Below, piece after piece: positions 25,437-34,796 of a stretch of 64,000 nt of DNA (position 1 is its first letter; the number at the start of each line of letters is the position of its first letter). Where the stretch lies: positions 124,001 to 188,000 of the forward strand of contig NZ_LVHI01000032.1 of assembly GCF_001645385.1 (NCBI RefSeq), written 5' to 3'. The notes below the pieces were generated by a model. That model saw only the letters and a list, made by a program, of their open reading frames with translations. It was not told the origin of the DNA and searched no databases. The translations under genes and the position numbers were made by a program. The stretch comes from Rhodococcoides kyotonense. GTDB taxonomy: Bacteria > Actinomycetota > Actinomycetes > Mycobacteriales > Mycobacteriaceae.

Positions 25437-27119
25437 TCAGGGTGTCGGCGTCGCCGTCGTGGTCGGTGCGACCGATGTGGTGACCGGTGCTTCCGTCGTC
25501 GACGGGGCGGCCGGGGTCTCCGTGACAACGGCCGGAGCGCTCTCGACGGGGAGACCAGGAGCCGGGGCACCCTCGACCGGGGCGGCGGGAGCGACCTCGG
25601 CGGGAGCAGCAGGAACTGCTGCGAGAGGGGCAGGCGCGGCCGGTGCGACAGGCTGAACCGAGGCGCCGGACGCGACCGGTGCAGCGGATGTCGTCGTCGG
25701 AGCCGGGGTTGCCGACTGCGCGACCAGGAGAGCCTTCTGCTGAACCTCGGCCGACTTGATCGGCTTGCCCGCCTCGGCATCCTTGGCGAGCTGGGTCAGC
25801 CACGCCGCGGCGTACTGTGCCGACGTCAGCGGGCGTCCGTTCGACGCGTCCGCGTCACGCCAGTAGTCGAAGTGCGCTCCCGAGCCGGGGCCGAGCGTCT
25901 GACCGTACGGATCGTTCATCAGCACGGGCACGGTGTCGGTGTTCGATCCGATGAGGCCGACGATCTCCTTGACGATCTTCGACGGTAGGTAGGCCAGGTT
26001 GACGGCCTTGTCTGCGGGCAACGGCGCCTCGTCCGGGTCCGTTCCTTCCTCGGTGTCCGTCTTCGCGGATACCTTGGTAGTCGGGTCCGGAGGTGTGTAC
26101 CCGGGCTCGGAGACCTTGATCAGAACCTGGAGGAAGGTCTCGTCACCGGCGAGCCAGTTGTCCTGCGACGCGATGTCCATGAAGGCGAGCCCGGCGATGC
26201 GTCCGATGACCATGGCCATGTCGGCGCCGGTGGCAGGGGTGACCGTGTTGTCGCGCTGGATGGCGTCGACGTCGAGCTGACGGCCGACGTTGGCGGCCAG
26301 GTGCAGCAGCGACGTGTTCTGCGGCATCGCGCAGGTCAGGTCCTTCTGCGAGCAGAACGACGCGACCTTGCCATCGAGTGCTCCGAAGCTGCCTGCCGTG
26401 CCCGGCAGCGCGCCCGCGCCTGCGGGGCCCGACGCGTTGTTCTGGTACTTGGTGTCGAAGTTGTCCGGGTTGGTGCCGGTCTTCGAGCCGGGGAACGGAT
26501 TGTCGCCGTCCTCGCGCCCCGCGTCGGCCAGAATCACGACGCCGACGACCTGCGACGGGTCCACGATGCCGTACTTGCCGTTGTCGTCGGCGACCTGGTT
26601 GCCGATCTCCATCGCGGTACGACGGGTGACGTCGGCGCCCTCGCTGTAGCCGACGATCGCGAAGCGCGTCTTCGGGCAGGAGGCGACGATGGCCTTCATG
26701 ACGGTCTGGGCGTTCTGGACACCGGTGTCGACGGCGGTCTCGTAGGTGGCGAGGTTAGCCGGGTAATCGATGTACACGGCTGCGTACGAACCCTGCTTCA
26801 CGGCGTCGTTCGGAGCGCCGACCATCTGGTCGATCCAATCGCTCTCGAAATCGCCTGCGAGCGCGGCCGGGAGGGCGGTGCCGTCGGGCGTCGTCAGAAA
26901 TTTCGTCGCGCTGTTGCTCGGAGTGTCGCCGCGTCCACCGATCGCGATGCTGACCATGTCGTAGCAGGTCGCGGTCGACGCGAGTTCTACCTCGGCATCG
27001 GACGACGACAGCGTGTCGGTGGTGAGAACCGCTGCACCGACGGCCAGGGCTCCCAGGGACACGAAGGCGACGGCGCTGGTGATCAGCCGTCGGGTCTTGC
27101 GAGGCGAGCGAATACCCAT
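25437..27119 (-). CDS. Secreted cutinase-family serine esterase with Pro/Ala/Thr-rich tail
   Basis: The 560-aa protein has a basic N-terminus, a hydrophobic signal or anchor helix (about 13-33) and a cutinase-like domain. The domain starts CYDMVSIAIGGRGDTP and carries the nucleophile in VGYSEGADV. A middle region of about 200 residues precedes a low-complexity tail of about 100 residues rich in Ala, Pro, Thr and Val, like cell-wall spanning linkers. Such proteins in mycolate actinomycetes hydrolyse lipid or polyester substrates at the envelope. ATG 27119 follows a GGGATGG-type ribosome site. Catalytic Asp and His were not located with certainty. Confidence 0.8.
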   Translation of the reverse strand: MGIRSPRKTRRLITSAVAFVSLGALAVGAAVLTTDTLSSSDAEVELASTATCYDMVSIAIGGRGDTPSNSATKFLTTPDGTALPAALAGDFESDWIDQMVGAPNDAVKQGSYAAVYIDYPANLATYETAVDTGVQNAQTVMKAIVASCPKTRFAIVGYSEGADVTRRTAMEIGNQVADDNGKYGIVDPSQVVGVVILADAGREDGDNPFPGSKTGTNPDNFDTKYQNNASGPAGAGALPGTAGSFGALDGKVASFCSQKDLTCAMPQNTSLLHLAANVGRQLDVDAIQRDNTVTPATGADMAMVIGRIAGLAFMDIASQDNWLAGDETFLQVLIKVSEPGYTPPDPTTKVSAKTDTEEGTDPDEAPLPADKAVNLAYLPSKIVKEIVGLIGSNTDTVPVLMNDPYGQTLGPGSGAHFDYWRDADASNGRPLTSAQYAAAWLTQLAKDAEAGKPIKSAEVQQKALLVAQSATPAPTTTSAAPVASGASVQPVAPAAPAPLAAVPAAPAEVAPAAPVEGAPAPGLPVESAPAVVTETPAAPSTTEAPVTTSVAPTTTATPTP

Positions 27120-27234
27120 GTTCCATCCCAATCAGTTCGTCGCGCTGCATCCGAGGGGCGTGCGGCGCGGGCGGGCTACACGGAATTCGTCTCTCCTGTC
27201 ATTCGCGTTACAGGGCGTCGGGAACTTCGTGGAC

Positions 27235-27255
27235 CCATACCCTAGGGGGGTATGG
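27235..27255. promoter_or_regulatory. CsoR-type copper operator
   Basis: The perfect inverted repeat CCATACCC-TAGGG-GGGTATGG matches the ATACCC...GGGTAT pattern of CsoR copper-sensor operators. It sits 12 bp upstream of the small membrane peptide and CopA genes. No csoR gene is in the window. Confidence 0.65.
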
Positions 27256-27267
27256 TAGAACGGAGTG

Positions 27268-27411
27268 ATGAACATGACGGTGAAGCTCGCGGGGTACGTA
27301 GTCGGAATTACATTGGTGTTCTTCGCAACATACGCACTCGGTACCGCCGTCGGACCGGTCGGAGAAGCTCCGGCTCAGCACGAACATGCGCAGGTAGTCG
27401 ATGGCCAGTGA
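27268..27411 (+). CDS. Small membrane peptide upstream of CopA
   Basis: A 47-aa ORF starts at ATG 27268 behind CGGAG. It has one transmembrane helix ([19 protein letters not shown]) and a C-terminal tail with two histidines and acidic residues ([12 protein letters not shown]). It lies directly behind the CsoR-type operator and overlaps the CopA start. Short His-containing membrane peptides preceding copper ATPase genes occur in other actinobacteria. A copper-related role is inferred from context. Confidence 0.6.
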   Translation: MNMTVKLAGYVVGITLVFFATYALGTAVGPVGEAPAQHEHAQVVDGQ

Positions 27412-29611
27412 AAGAACGGCGGGAGGAATGACCCAGGTCGAGTTGGTTCTGGGCGGCATGACGTGTGCTTCGTGCGCCAATCGGATCGAACGCAAACTCA
27501 ACAAACTCGACGGCGTCACCGCGACGGTCAACTACGCCACCGAGAAGGCGCGCGTCACGAGTGACGGCGTCCCCGCCGAGGACCTGATCAAGGCCGTCGA
27601 GGCCGCGGGGTACACCGCGACGCTCCCGGCCGCGGAACCCGAAGAGGCTCCGGAAACGGATCCGCTGAAACAGCGATTGCTGGTCTCGGCGGTTCTGTCG
27701 GTCCCGGTGATCGCGATGGCGATGGTGCCTGCGCTGCAGTTCACGAACTGGCAGTGGTTGTCGCTGACCTTGGCTGCACCCGTCGTCGTGTGGGGTGCGT
27801 GGCCGTTCCACAAGGCTGCGTGGACCAATCTGCGGCACGGCACGTCGACGATGGACACGCTCGTCTCGATGGGCACGCTCGCCGCGCTCGGCTGGTCGGT
27901 GTACGCGCTGTTCTTCGGAACCGCAGGCACGCCGGGCATGAAGCACCCGTTCGAGCTGACGATCGCGCGAATGGACGGGTCGTCGAACATCTACTTCGAG
28001 GCCGCGGCAGGCGTCACGACGTTCATTCTTGCGGGTCGCTACTTCGAGTCGCGGTCCAAGCGTCGGGCCGGGGCGGCGCTGCGGGCGTTGCTCGACCTCG
28101 GCGCCAAGGACGTGACGGTGCTGCGCGACGGCGTCGAACATCAGGTTCCCGTGGCCGATCTCGCCGTCGGAGACCTGTTCCTCGTGCGACCCGGCGAGAA
28201 GATCGCGACGGACGGCGTCGTCGATTCCGGTGCGTCCGCGGTCGACGCGTCGATGCTCACCGGTGAATCCGTGCCCGTCGAGGTAGCCGTGGGCGACACC
28301 GTGGTCGGTGCGACGGTCAACGTCGGCGGCAAGCTCGTCGTGCGGGCGACGCGGATCGGATCGGACACCCAGCTCGCGCAGATGGCCAAGCTCGTCGAGG
28401 ACGCACAGACCGGAAAAGCGCAGGCGCAGAAGCTCGCCGACCGCATCTCCGGTGTCTTCGTGCCGATCGTCATCGCCATCTCGGTGGGAACGCTCGGGTT
28501 CTGGCTCGGCACAGGCGGTTCCGTCGCCGCTGCCTTCACGGCCGCGGTGGCGGTACTCATCATCGCGTGCCCGTGCGCACTGGGGTTGGCGACGCCGACG
28601 GCCTTGATGGTCGGCACCGGACGGGCCGCGCAGCTCGGCATTCTGATCAAGGGACCCGAGATGCTCGAGTCGACGCGTCGCATCGACACCGTCGTGCTCG
28701 ACAAGACCGGAACCGTCACCACCGGCGTCATGACGCTGCTCGCCGTCCATGCCGCGCCTGGCGAGGATGCCGACGAGGTTCTGCGCGTTGCCGGTTCGAT
28801 CGAGGCGGGCTCCGAACATCCGATCGCGCGTGCGATAGCCGATGCGGCCGAGGACAAGTGGCCCGTCGACGAGTTCTCGAACGTGGCGGGCGCGGGAGTC
28901 ACCGGAATCGTCGACGGCCGAGCCGTCGTGCTGGGACGTGCTGCGCTGCTGACGGAGTGGGCTCAGCCGCTCCCACCGGAGCTCGAGATGGCGATGGCCG
29001 ACGCCGAACACGACGGCCGTACCGCGGTCGCGATCGGGTGGGACGGCACGGCACGCGGCGTTCTCGTCGTCGCCGACGCGATCAAACCCACGTCGACACA
29101 GGCCGTCGCCGAACTACGTGAACTCGGCCTGACGCCCGTCATGCTGACCGGCGACAACGAAGCGGCGGCGAAGAAGATCGCCGCCGAGGTCGGAATCGAC
29201 CACGTCATCGCGGGCGTCATGCCGGAAGGAAAGGTCGACGCGGTTGCTCGGCTTCAGTCCGAGGGCAAGGTCGTCGCGATGGTCGGCGACGGCGTCAACG
29301 ACGCGGCCGCCTTGGCCACGGCCGATCTCGGCCTGTCGATGGGGACGGGCACCGACGTCGCGATCGAAGCGAGCGACTTGACGCTCGTGCGTGGGGATCT
29401 ACGGGCCGTCGGCGACGCCATTCGGTTGTCGCGGCGCACGTTGACGACCATCAAGGGCAACCTGTTCTGGGCGTTCGCGTACAACGTCGCGGCGATTCCG
29501 CTCGCGGCAGCGGGCCTGCTGAATCCGATGCTCGCGGGGGCGGCGATGGCCTTCTCTTCGGTGTTCGTGGTCAGTAACAGTCTGCGTTTGCGGAGATTTT
29601 CTGCCTCGTAG
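27401..29611 (+). CDS. copA: Copper-translocating P-type ATPase
   Basis: The 736-aa P1B-ATPase has an N-terminal heavy-metal domain with GGMTCASC (metal cysteines 22 and 25). Eight membrane helices include the CPC metal-transfer motif IACPCALG. It also carries the TGES actuator motif, the phosphorylation site DKTGT, the SEHP nucleotide motif and the GDGVND hinge. These mark a Cu(I) exporter. The ATG at 27401 overlaps the small peptide gene; ATG 27428 is an alternative but its GGAGG is only 1-2 nt away. Expression is probably released from CsoR repression by copper. Confidence 0.93.
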   Translation: MASERTAGGMTQVELVLGGMTCASCANRIERKLNKLDGVTATVNYATEKARVTSDGVPAEDLIKAVEAAGYTATLPAAEPEEAPETDPLKQRLLVSAVLSVPVIAMAMVPALQFTNWQWLSLTLAAPVVVWGAWPFHKAAWTNLRHGTSTMDTLVSMGTLAALGWSVYALFFGTAGTPGMKHPFELTIARMDGSSNIYFEAAAGVTTFILAGRYFESRSKRRAGAALRALLDLGAKDVTVLRDGVEHQVPVADLAVGDLFLVRPGEKIATDGVVDSGASAVDASMLTGESVPVEVAVGDTVVGATVNVGGKLVVRATRIGSDTQLAQMAKLVEDAQTGKAQAQKLADRISGVFVPIVIAISVGTLGFWLGTGGSVAAAFTAAVAVLIIACPCALGLATPTALMVGTGRAAQLGILIKGPEMLESTRRIDTVVLDKTGTVTTGVMTLLAVHAAPGEDADEVLRVAGSIEAGSEHPIARAIADAAEDKWPVDEFSNVAGAGVTGIVDGRAVVLGRAALLTEWAQPLPPELEMAMADAEHDGRTAVAIGWDGTARGVLVVADAIKPTSTQAVAELRELGLTPVMLTGDNEAAAKKIAAEVGIDHVIAGVMPEGKVDAVARLQSEGKVVAMVGDGVNDAAALATADLGLSMGTGTDVAIEASDLTLVRGDLRAVGDAIRLSRRTLTTIKGNLFWAFAYNVAAIPLAAAGLLNPMLAGAAMAFSSVFVVSNSLRLRRFSAS

Positions 29612-29625
29612 TACAAGATGGAGGA

Positions 29626-29859
29626 ATGGCCGACGCAGTAGATGTCCCTATCCGTGACGAGTCGATCCGGCTCGGGCAATTCCTGAAGCTCGCGAATCTC
29701 ATCGAGTCCGGGTCCGAGGCGAAGGAAATCATCGCCGACGGCCTGGTCAGCGTCAACGGGGAAGTCGATGTGCGACGCGGCAGGCAGCTTCATCAAGGAG
29801 ATGTCGTCTCCATCGACGGTGGGCCTTCCGCCCGCGTCGTGAACGGTGGCGGCTGGTGA
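29626..29859 (+). CDS. S4-domain RNA-binding protein
   Basis: The 77-aa protein is a single S4 fold (IRLGQFLKLANLIESGSEAKEIIADGLVSVNGEVDVRRGRQLHQGDVV), as in YbcJ/YaaA proteins. It is expected to bind structured RNA, possibly on the ribosome. A GGAGG lies immediately upstream of ATG 29626. Its stop overlaps the GTG start of the methyltransferase gene. Confidence 0.85.
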   Translation: MADAVDVPIRDESIRLGQFLKLANLIESGSEAKEIIADGLVSVNGEVDVRRGRQLHQGDVVSIDGGPSARVVNGGGW

Positions 29860-30590
29860 GCGTCGGCGAGCGCGGTCTACCCAGAGAGCAAGTTCCAGGC
29901 GCGTTCGACGTCGGCGCGCGGGCGTACGACAGGCTCGTCGGCGCCAACCCCGGATATCACGAGCACCTCGCCAAGTCCGCCGAGCGACTACGGCTGCCCG
30001 GGCTGGGCGACGGGCTTACCTTGCTCGACATCGGCTGTGGCACAGGCGCATCCACGGCGGCGCTGTTGAAGGCTGCGCCGCACGCCACGATCGTCGCGGC
30101 CGATGCGTCGTCGGAGATGCTCGAAGTCGCGCGGAGCAAGCAGTGGCCACCCAACGTCACGTTCGTGCACTCGCGGGTGGAAGACCTGCACGAGAACGGG
30201 GTCGACGGGCCGTTCGACGGTATCCTCGCCGCATACCTGATCCGGAACGTCGACGACCCGGACACGGAGCTGAAGTCGTTGTGGTCCTTGCTGAAACCGG
30301 GTGCATCGATCGCGTTCCACGAGTACTCGGTGCGCGATTCCCGTCGTGCGCAGGCGTTGTGGTCGCTGGTGTGCTGGGCGGTGATCATTCCGCTGGGGTA
30401 TCTCGCGACTCGGGATGCCACGCTGTACAAGCATCTGTGGCGCAGTGTCGTGACGTTCGACGGCGCAACCGAATTCACGCGGCGCATGCAGCGCGCCGGG
30501 TTCACCGGCCTCGGCACCGAGACGATGACCGGATGGCAGAACGGCGTCGTACACACGTTCCTCGGGGCGCGGCCGTCGGAGATCGTATGA
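29856..30590 (+). CDS. Class I SAM-dependent methyltransferase (UbiE/COQ5-like)
   Basis: The 244-aa Rossmann methyltransferase has motif I LLDIGCGTGAST, the acidic VAADAS loop and the post-motif region AYLIRNVDDPDTELKSLWSLLKPG. The C-terminal part contains a hydrophobic segment (ALWSLVCWAVIIPLGYLA), suggesting membrane association or a lipophilic substrate. The start overlaps the S4 gene and the stop overlaps the CrtU-like gene (ATGA). A role in carotenoid or quinone methylation is inferred from that neighbour. Confidence 0.78.
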   Translation: MSVGERGLPREQVPGAFDVGARAYDRLVGANPGYHEHLAKSAERLRLPGLGDGLTLLDIGCGTGASTAALLKAAPHATIVAADASSEMLEVARSKQWPPNVTFVHSRVEDLHENGVDGPFDGILAAYLIRNVDDPDTELKSLWSLLKPGASIAFHEYSVRDSRRAQALWSLVCWAVIIPLGYLATRDATLYKHLWRSVVTFDGATEFTRRMQRAGFTGLGTETMTGWQNGVVHTFLGARPSEIV

Positions 30591-32074
30591 ACGACCGCAG
30601 ACGCGTCGTACACGAAGGGCCGGACGGATATCCGTCTGCTGCGTCGTTGGCGTCGGTGCCGCGCGTCGCGGTGATCGGCGGCGGTATCGCCGGGTTGTCG
30701 GCGGCAACAGCGCTGGCGGAACGCGGCGTCTCCGTCACGGTGTTCGAGAAGGAGTCGTACCTGGGTGGCCGGGTCGGCGGTTGGTCGACTGTTCTGGACG
30801 ACGGGTCGCCTGCGACGATGAGCCGCGGGTTCCACGCGTTCTTCCGCCAGTACTACAACCTCCGGAACCTGTTGCGGCGGACCGATCCTGACCTGTCCCG
30901 GTTGCACGAGGTGGAGGATTACCCGCTGATCGACGACTCCGGCCGCGTGGACGGATTCAAGGGATTGCCGTCGACACCGGGGTTGAATGCGTTCGCGTTC
31001 GTCGGTCGGAGTCCGACGTTCCGGTTGCGAGACCTGTTCTCGCTCAACGCTGTTGCGGCGCTTCCGTTGATGACGGTCAGTGTCCCCGGGATCTACGAGC
31101 AGCTCGACGAGGTGCCCGCCGCGGAGTTCCTGCGGCGCATCAACTTTCCCGAGCCGGCCCGTCACCTTGCGTTCGGTGTGTTCTCGCGCAGCTTCTTCGC
31201 CGACCCGGAAGAGATGTCGGCGGCCGAACTGGCGATGATGTTCCACCTGTACTTCCTCGGCTCGTCCGAGGGGTTGGTGTTCGACGTGCCGGTCGGGCCG
31301 TACCCGCAGTCGCTGTGGGAACCGTTGGGCGAGTATCTGACCGGCCTCGGCGTCGACATCCGATTGGGTGCGGCGGTGAAGGAGATCTCGCGGGGCTTCG
31401 ACGTCGACGGTGAGAAGTTCGACGCGGTGGTGTTGGCGACGGATATCGGTGGCCTGCAGAAGTTGACCGGTTCTCTGGGGACTGCCGCGTGGCGCTCGCA
31501 GGTGGCAGGGCTGCAGAACACGCCGCCGTTCCTGGTGCACCGCGTGTGGCTGGACAAGCCCGTGAACGCGGACCGACCCGCGTTCATCGGCACCGGCGGA
31601 ATGCCGCCGATCGACAACATCAGTGTGCTCGAGAGGTTCGAGGACGAGGCTGCCGAATGGGCTGGGCGCACGGGCGGTTCGGTCGTCGAGTTGCACGCCT
31701 ATGCCGCAACGGAATCCGAGGACGTCACGCGTGAGCAGCTGATGGCGCGGATGCATGAGATCTATCCGGAAACGGCCTTGGCGACGGTGGTGGACTCGCG
31801 CACGGAATGGCGAGATGATTGCCCGCTCTTCGGTCTGGGAGCTTTTGCTGGCAGACCCACCGTGCGCACGCCGGAGCCGGGACTCGTGTTGGCGGGCGAC
31901 GGGATTCGCATCGACCTGCCCGTCGCGCTGATGGAACGTGCAGCGACGACGGGTCTTTCGGCGGCGAACACACTGTTGTCCGGCTGGGGTATCGCGGGGC
32001 ACGACATCCTGACCGTCCCGGTGCGGGGGCGCTACCGGGTGTTCGACGCCTTGGCGTCCTTGCGTCAGCTCTGA
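30587..32074 (+). CDS. crtU: FAD-dependent desaturase, CrtU (isorenieratene synthase)-like
   Basis: The 495-aa protein has an N-terminal FAD motif VIGGGIAGLSAATALAERG and the segment SRGFHAFFRQYYNLRNLLRR typical of CrtU, the carotene desaturase/methyltransferase of aryl-carotenoid pathways in actinobacteria. The C-terminus has LAGDGIRIDLPVALMERAATTG, the second FAD region of the amine-oxidase/phytoene-desaturase superfamily. It would convert beta-ionone rings to aromatic rings, but this rests on my recall of the family rather than a search. It is translationally coupled to the methyltransferase and convergent with the Rieske gene. Confidence 0.65.
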   Translation: MNDRRRVVHEGPDGYPSAASLASVPRVAVIGGGIAGLSAATALAERGVSVTVFEKESYLGGRVGGWSTVLDDGSPATMSRGFHAFFRQYYNLRNLLRRTDPDLSRLHEVEDYPLIDDSGRVDGFKGLPSTPGLNAFAFVGRSPTFRLRDLFSLNAVAALPLMTVSVPGIYEQLDEVPAAEFLRRINFPEPARHLAFGVFSRSFFADPEEMSAAELAMMFHLYFLGSSEGLVFDVPVGPYPQSLWEPLGEYLTGLGVDIRLGAAVKEISRGFDVDGEKFDAVVLATDIGGLQKLTGSLGTAAWRSQVAGLQNTPPFLVHRVWLDKPVNADRPAFIGTGGMPPIDNISVLERFEDEAAEWAGRTGGSVVELHAYAATESEDVTREQLMARMHEIYPETALATVVDSRTEWRDDCPLFGLGAFAGRPTVRTPEPGLVLAGDGIRIDLPVALMERAATTGLSAANTLLSGWGIAGHDILTVPVRGRYRVFDALASLRQL

Positions 32075-32087
32075 GGGTTCGGCTGGG

Positions 32088-33104
32088 TCAGCGCCCCTTC
32101 GACCTGAGGTGGTACCGACGCTCGGCGTAGTCGAGGTCGTCCTTCCACAACCGGGCGGCGGTGAAGTTCATCGCCGGACGCAACACGGGCGAGACGCGTC
32201 GGGCAATCTTGAAGCCCTTGCGGTCCGAGCTCGCGATGGTGGCCTCGATGACCGCCGTGCGCGGCTTACCGTCCGGGCCGGGGCCGAGTGGCGTCGCATG
32301 GGTTTCGACGACGCTTCCCACGCCCTCGCCTTCGAGGATGCGCATGATGATCGTGCGTGGACCCGGGCAGACGAACTCCGCCCGCACCGGGACGCCGATG
32401 CCCCGGCTGACGCGAAAGGTGACGTCGACGAGGAATCGGTCGTCCTCCTCGGGGACGTCGATGTCGCGGGGCGCGTCGACGACCTTCAGTCGCGCGAACG
32501 AGTACGGGTGGAACCAGGCGCCGTGCCACGGATCGAGACGGTTGGCGATGACGTCGTCGGTTTCGCAGATACCCGTCAGGGTGATGACGGCGTCGATGCT
32601 CGTCGACGCGGCGGGGCGGATCGGGACAATGGGGACGTCCGTCGGCTCCTCGCCGCCCAGGTCGTCGAGGCGGACCCACACGAGAACGCCGTCGTCGAAC
32701 GCGGGAAACGGTCGCCAGCCGGGGCGACCCTTGGGGCCGAGCGGCATGCCGTGCCACAGGCAGATGAGGGTGTCGCACTCGATCTTGGCCTTGTCGAGCG
32801 GCGCGCCGAGGTGCGGGCACGATCCGGGTGCGATGTGGATGCCGCCCGTGTCGTCCCGCCAGGCAACGAGTTCGATGCCGGCGATGTCGCGGCCGAACGG
32901 TTCCTTCGTGCCGATGTCGCGGCTCGCGGCGAAGACGAACCAGTTGCCCGTCGGCCTGGTCTTCGCGCGCTTGAGCGCAGACTCGATGACCTGCGGGTTC
33001 GCGCCCTTCCAGGTGGGCTCCTGCTTCGCCCACGACTCGGTCGGAAGCGGTTGCAGGGGGATCTTCTTCGGCCAGCGGCTGCGTAGCGCTTCGAGCGACA
33101 CCAT
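32088..33104 (-). CDS. Rieske 2Fe-2S protein, DUF5914-like
   Basis: The 338-aa protein has a Rieske cluster site near residues 100-135 (CPHLG, then CLWHG). The C-terminal half lacks a recognisable mononuclear-iron motif, although DPWHGAWFHP contains two histidines. It resembles the DUF5914 Rieske proteins I associate with carotenoid genes of rhodococci and mycobacteria. ATG 33104 is used. It converges on the CrtU-like gene with a 13-bp gap. A redox role in carotenoid modification is inferred. Confidence 0.65.
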   Translation of the reverse strand: MVSLEALRSRWPKKIPLQPLPTESWAKQEPTWKGANPQVIESALKRAKTRPTGNWFVFAASRDIGTKEPFGRDIAGIELVAWRDDTGGIHIAPGSCPHLGAPLDKAKIECDTLICLWHGMPLGPKGRPGWRPFPAFDDGVLVWVRLDDLGGEEPTDVPIVPIRPAASTSIDAVITLTGICETDDVIANRLDPWHGAWFHPYSFARLKVVDAPRDIDVPEEDDRFLVDVTFRVSRGIGVPVRAEFVCPGPRTIIMRILEGEGVGSVVETHATPLGPGPDGKPRTAVIEATIASSDRKGFKIARRVSPVLRPAMNFTAARLWKDDLDYAERRYHLRSKGR

Positions 33105-33214
33105 GATCAACAGGGTAGGCGGGTTCCGCGCAGGTTGCAGCGAGTGCGCGGGTTGCAACGTGCGCGTGTGCTGGAAGGTGCGCGGTGGGGGTGGGCGTGC
33201 GGGGTTCGCTGCGT

Positions 33215-33237
33215 TATAGTTGACAGCACACTGTCAA
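33215..33237. promoter_or_regulatory. Promoter and MarR-type operator of the DJ-1/marR operon
   Basis: A -10-like TATAGT (33215-33220) runs into the perfect palindrome TTGACAG-CACA-CTGTCAA (33220-33237). The palindrome covers the presumed transcription start, 14 bp before the gene. The MarR protein encoded two genes on is the likely ligand. Confidence 0.6.
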
Positions 33238-33251
33238 ATACGGAGGTAGCG

Positions 33252-33863
33252 ATGTCGACGATCGTTCTGTACGCAACCGACACCATGGCGGACTGGGAGT
33301 ACAGCTACCTGGTTGCCGGGGTTGCCATGGCTCGGGAACAGGGTGACGACCGGTACGAGCTGCGGGTGTTGTCCGAAGACGGGCAGGAAGTCACGACGCT
33401 CGGCGGACTGCATGTCCGGCCCGACGGCGACCTCTCCGACCTCGACACCGAATCCGTTGCGGCGCTTGTTCTTCCGGGCGGGAACACGTGGAACGAGGGG
33501 CACGAGAAGGTTCTCGGACTCGCGTCGGCGCTGGTCGAGAAGGGCACGCCCGTCGGCGGAATCTGCGGCGCGACGCTCGGGCTGGCGCGAACCGGCCTGC
33601 TGAATGCGAAGAAGCACACCAGCAACGCGCTCGAATTCCTCACCAGCGCCACCGAATACAGCGGCAGCCTCTACTACGAAGACGCACGGGTGGTCGTCGA
33701 CGGCACACTCGTCACGGCACCGGGAACTGCACCACTCGAGTTCTCGAAGGCGATCTTCGAACTGCTGCAGCTGTTCCCCCAGTCGATCGTCGACGCCTGG
33801 TACGGCCTCTACAGCACGGGAGAGAAGAAGTACTACGACGTACTCGCCGGCGGCGGCGCGTGA
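33252..33863 (+). CDS. DJ-1/PfpI family protein
   Basis: The 203-aa class I glutamine-amidotransferase-like protein has the nucleophile elbow GGICGATLGLA with its reactive Cys and an upstream acidic residue region (LVLPGGNTWNEGHEK). Family members include deglycases, proteases, isonitrile hydratases and redox sensors. GGAGG lies 6 nt before ATG 33252. It overlaps the MarR gene by GTGA and shares its operator, suggesting a stress-inducible pair. Confidence 0.85.
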   Translation: MSTIVLYATDTMADWEYSYLVAGVAMAREQGDDRYELRVLSEDGQEVTTLGGLHVRPDGDLSDLDTESVAALVLPGGNTWNEGHEKVLGLASALVEKGTPVGGICGATLGLARTGLLNAKKHTSNALEFLTSATEYSGSLYYEDARVVVDGTLVTAPGTAPLEFSKAIFELLQLFPQSIVDAWYGLYSTGEKKYYDVLAGGGA

Positions 33864-34330
33864 GCGACCGCTCTGCCGCCGGGGATGCGCTGACGAGCCT
33901 GGTGTTGCCGGCGTTCGAGCTCAACGGCGAATTCCTGGCCGCGGCGAAAGACATCGCCGAGCCGGCCGGTCTGACGCCCGCATGGTGGCAGGTACTGGGC
34001 GCCACGCTCGACGAGCCGTTGGCCGTCGCCGAGATCGCCCGACGCGTCGGCCTCGGTCTCGCTCGCCAATCCGTGCAGCGGACGGCGGACATCCTCGTCG
34101 ACAAGGGCTGGGCGGAGTACGTCGACAATCCGAAACACCGACGCGCCAAGCTGTTACGGCCCACGCAGAACGGGCGGGATACCCTCGGGAGGCTGAGAGA
34201 AGACCAGCACGCCTGGGCCGACGCCGTCGGCAAGGAGGTCGGTCTCGACGAGCTGAAACGAACCCGCGAGTCGATCGCGAGGATCGTCGCCGCGTCCCGT
34301 CGCTATCGCTCCACTCCCAGCGTCGAGTAG
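33860..34330 (+). CDS. MarR-family transcriptional regulator
   Basis: The 156-aa winged-helix protein has LAVAEIARRVGLGLARQSVQRTADILVDKGWAEYVDNPKHRRAKLLRPTQNG, the typical recognition helix and wing of MarR. The GTG start overlaps the DJ-1 stop. It probably represses its own operon through the palindrome at 33220-33237. Its last 28 bp overlap the convergent SRPBCC gene. Confidence 0.87.
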   Translation: MSDRSAAGDALTSLVLPAFELNGEFLAAAKDIAEPAGLTPAWWQVLGATLDEPLAVAEIARRVGLGLARQSVQRTADILVDKGWAEYVDNPKHRRAKLLRPTQNGRDTLGRLREDQHAWADAVGKEVGLDELKRTRESIARIVAASRRYRSTPSVE

Positions 34331-34773
34331 TACTCCTTCTGCGACGGGTAGTAGTCGTCGAAACTCGGCAGCGGGGTGCCGTCGCGCGAGGCGAGCATCA
34401 TGTCGAGGTAGTACTCCCACCCAGGCCCGATTTCGCCGACGCCCTCGGTGCTCGACAGGTGGTGGATCAGCGTCAGTGTGGTCGCGCCGGTGAGCCGGAC
34501 GTCGAGCTGCCAGCCACCTGTCGTCGAGACGGCCAGGCGAGAAGGGCTTTCGCACACGTCGATGTTCATGTCCATCCAGGGTGCGCCGTCCTCGAACAGC
34601 ATCTGGACGCGAATGCTGTTCTCGGACAAACGTTCCCATGGTCCGTACCATCCCGCGGTGCGGTCGGAGTCGGTGAGCGTCGCCCACACGTCCTCGCGCG
34701 GCGCGGAGATGGTTCGGGTCAACTCGAGGTCGACGCCGGTATCGGTGCGGCGCAGAATTCCGGTGGGTGCCAT
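34303..34773 (-). CDS. SRPBCC (AHSA1-like) domain protein
   Basis: The 156-aa START-like protein has the segment LTRTISAPREDVWATLTDSDRTAGWYGPW, diagnostic of AHSA1/SRPBCC folds, and the C-terminal helix PGWEYYLDMMLASRDG. It probably binds a hydrophobic ligand. A CATAAT box (34780-34785) ends 6 nt before the ATG with no ribosome site, suggesting a leaderless transcript. It overlaps marR at its 3' end. Confidence 0.82.
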   Translation of the reverse strand: MAPTGILRRTDTGVDLELTRTISAPREDVWATLTDSDRTAGWYGPWERLSENSIRVQMLFEDGAPWMDMNIDVCESPSRLAVSTTGGWQLDVRLTGATTLTLIHHLSSTEGVGEIGPGWEYYLDMMLASRDGTPLPSFDDYYPSQKEYYSTLGVER

Positions 34774-34796
34774 GCGGGCATTATGCAGTGCCCCTC

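Noticed and set aside
25361..25780. Long N-terminal extension of the AraC-type frame
   Set aside because: It is low-complexity Arg/Pro/Ser sequence in the same strand but a different frame from the cutinase tail; AraC homology begins only after GTG 25360.
29957..32002. A 681-codon open frame on the minus strand
   Set aside because: It is antisense to the methyltransferase and CrtU-like genes, rich in Arg/His/Gln without domain signatures, and arises from GC-biased third positions.
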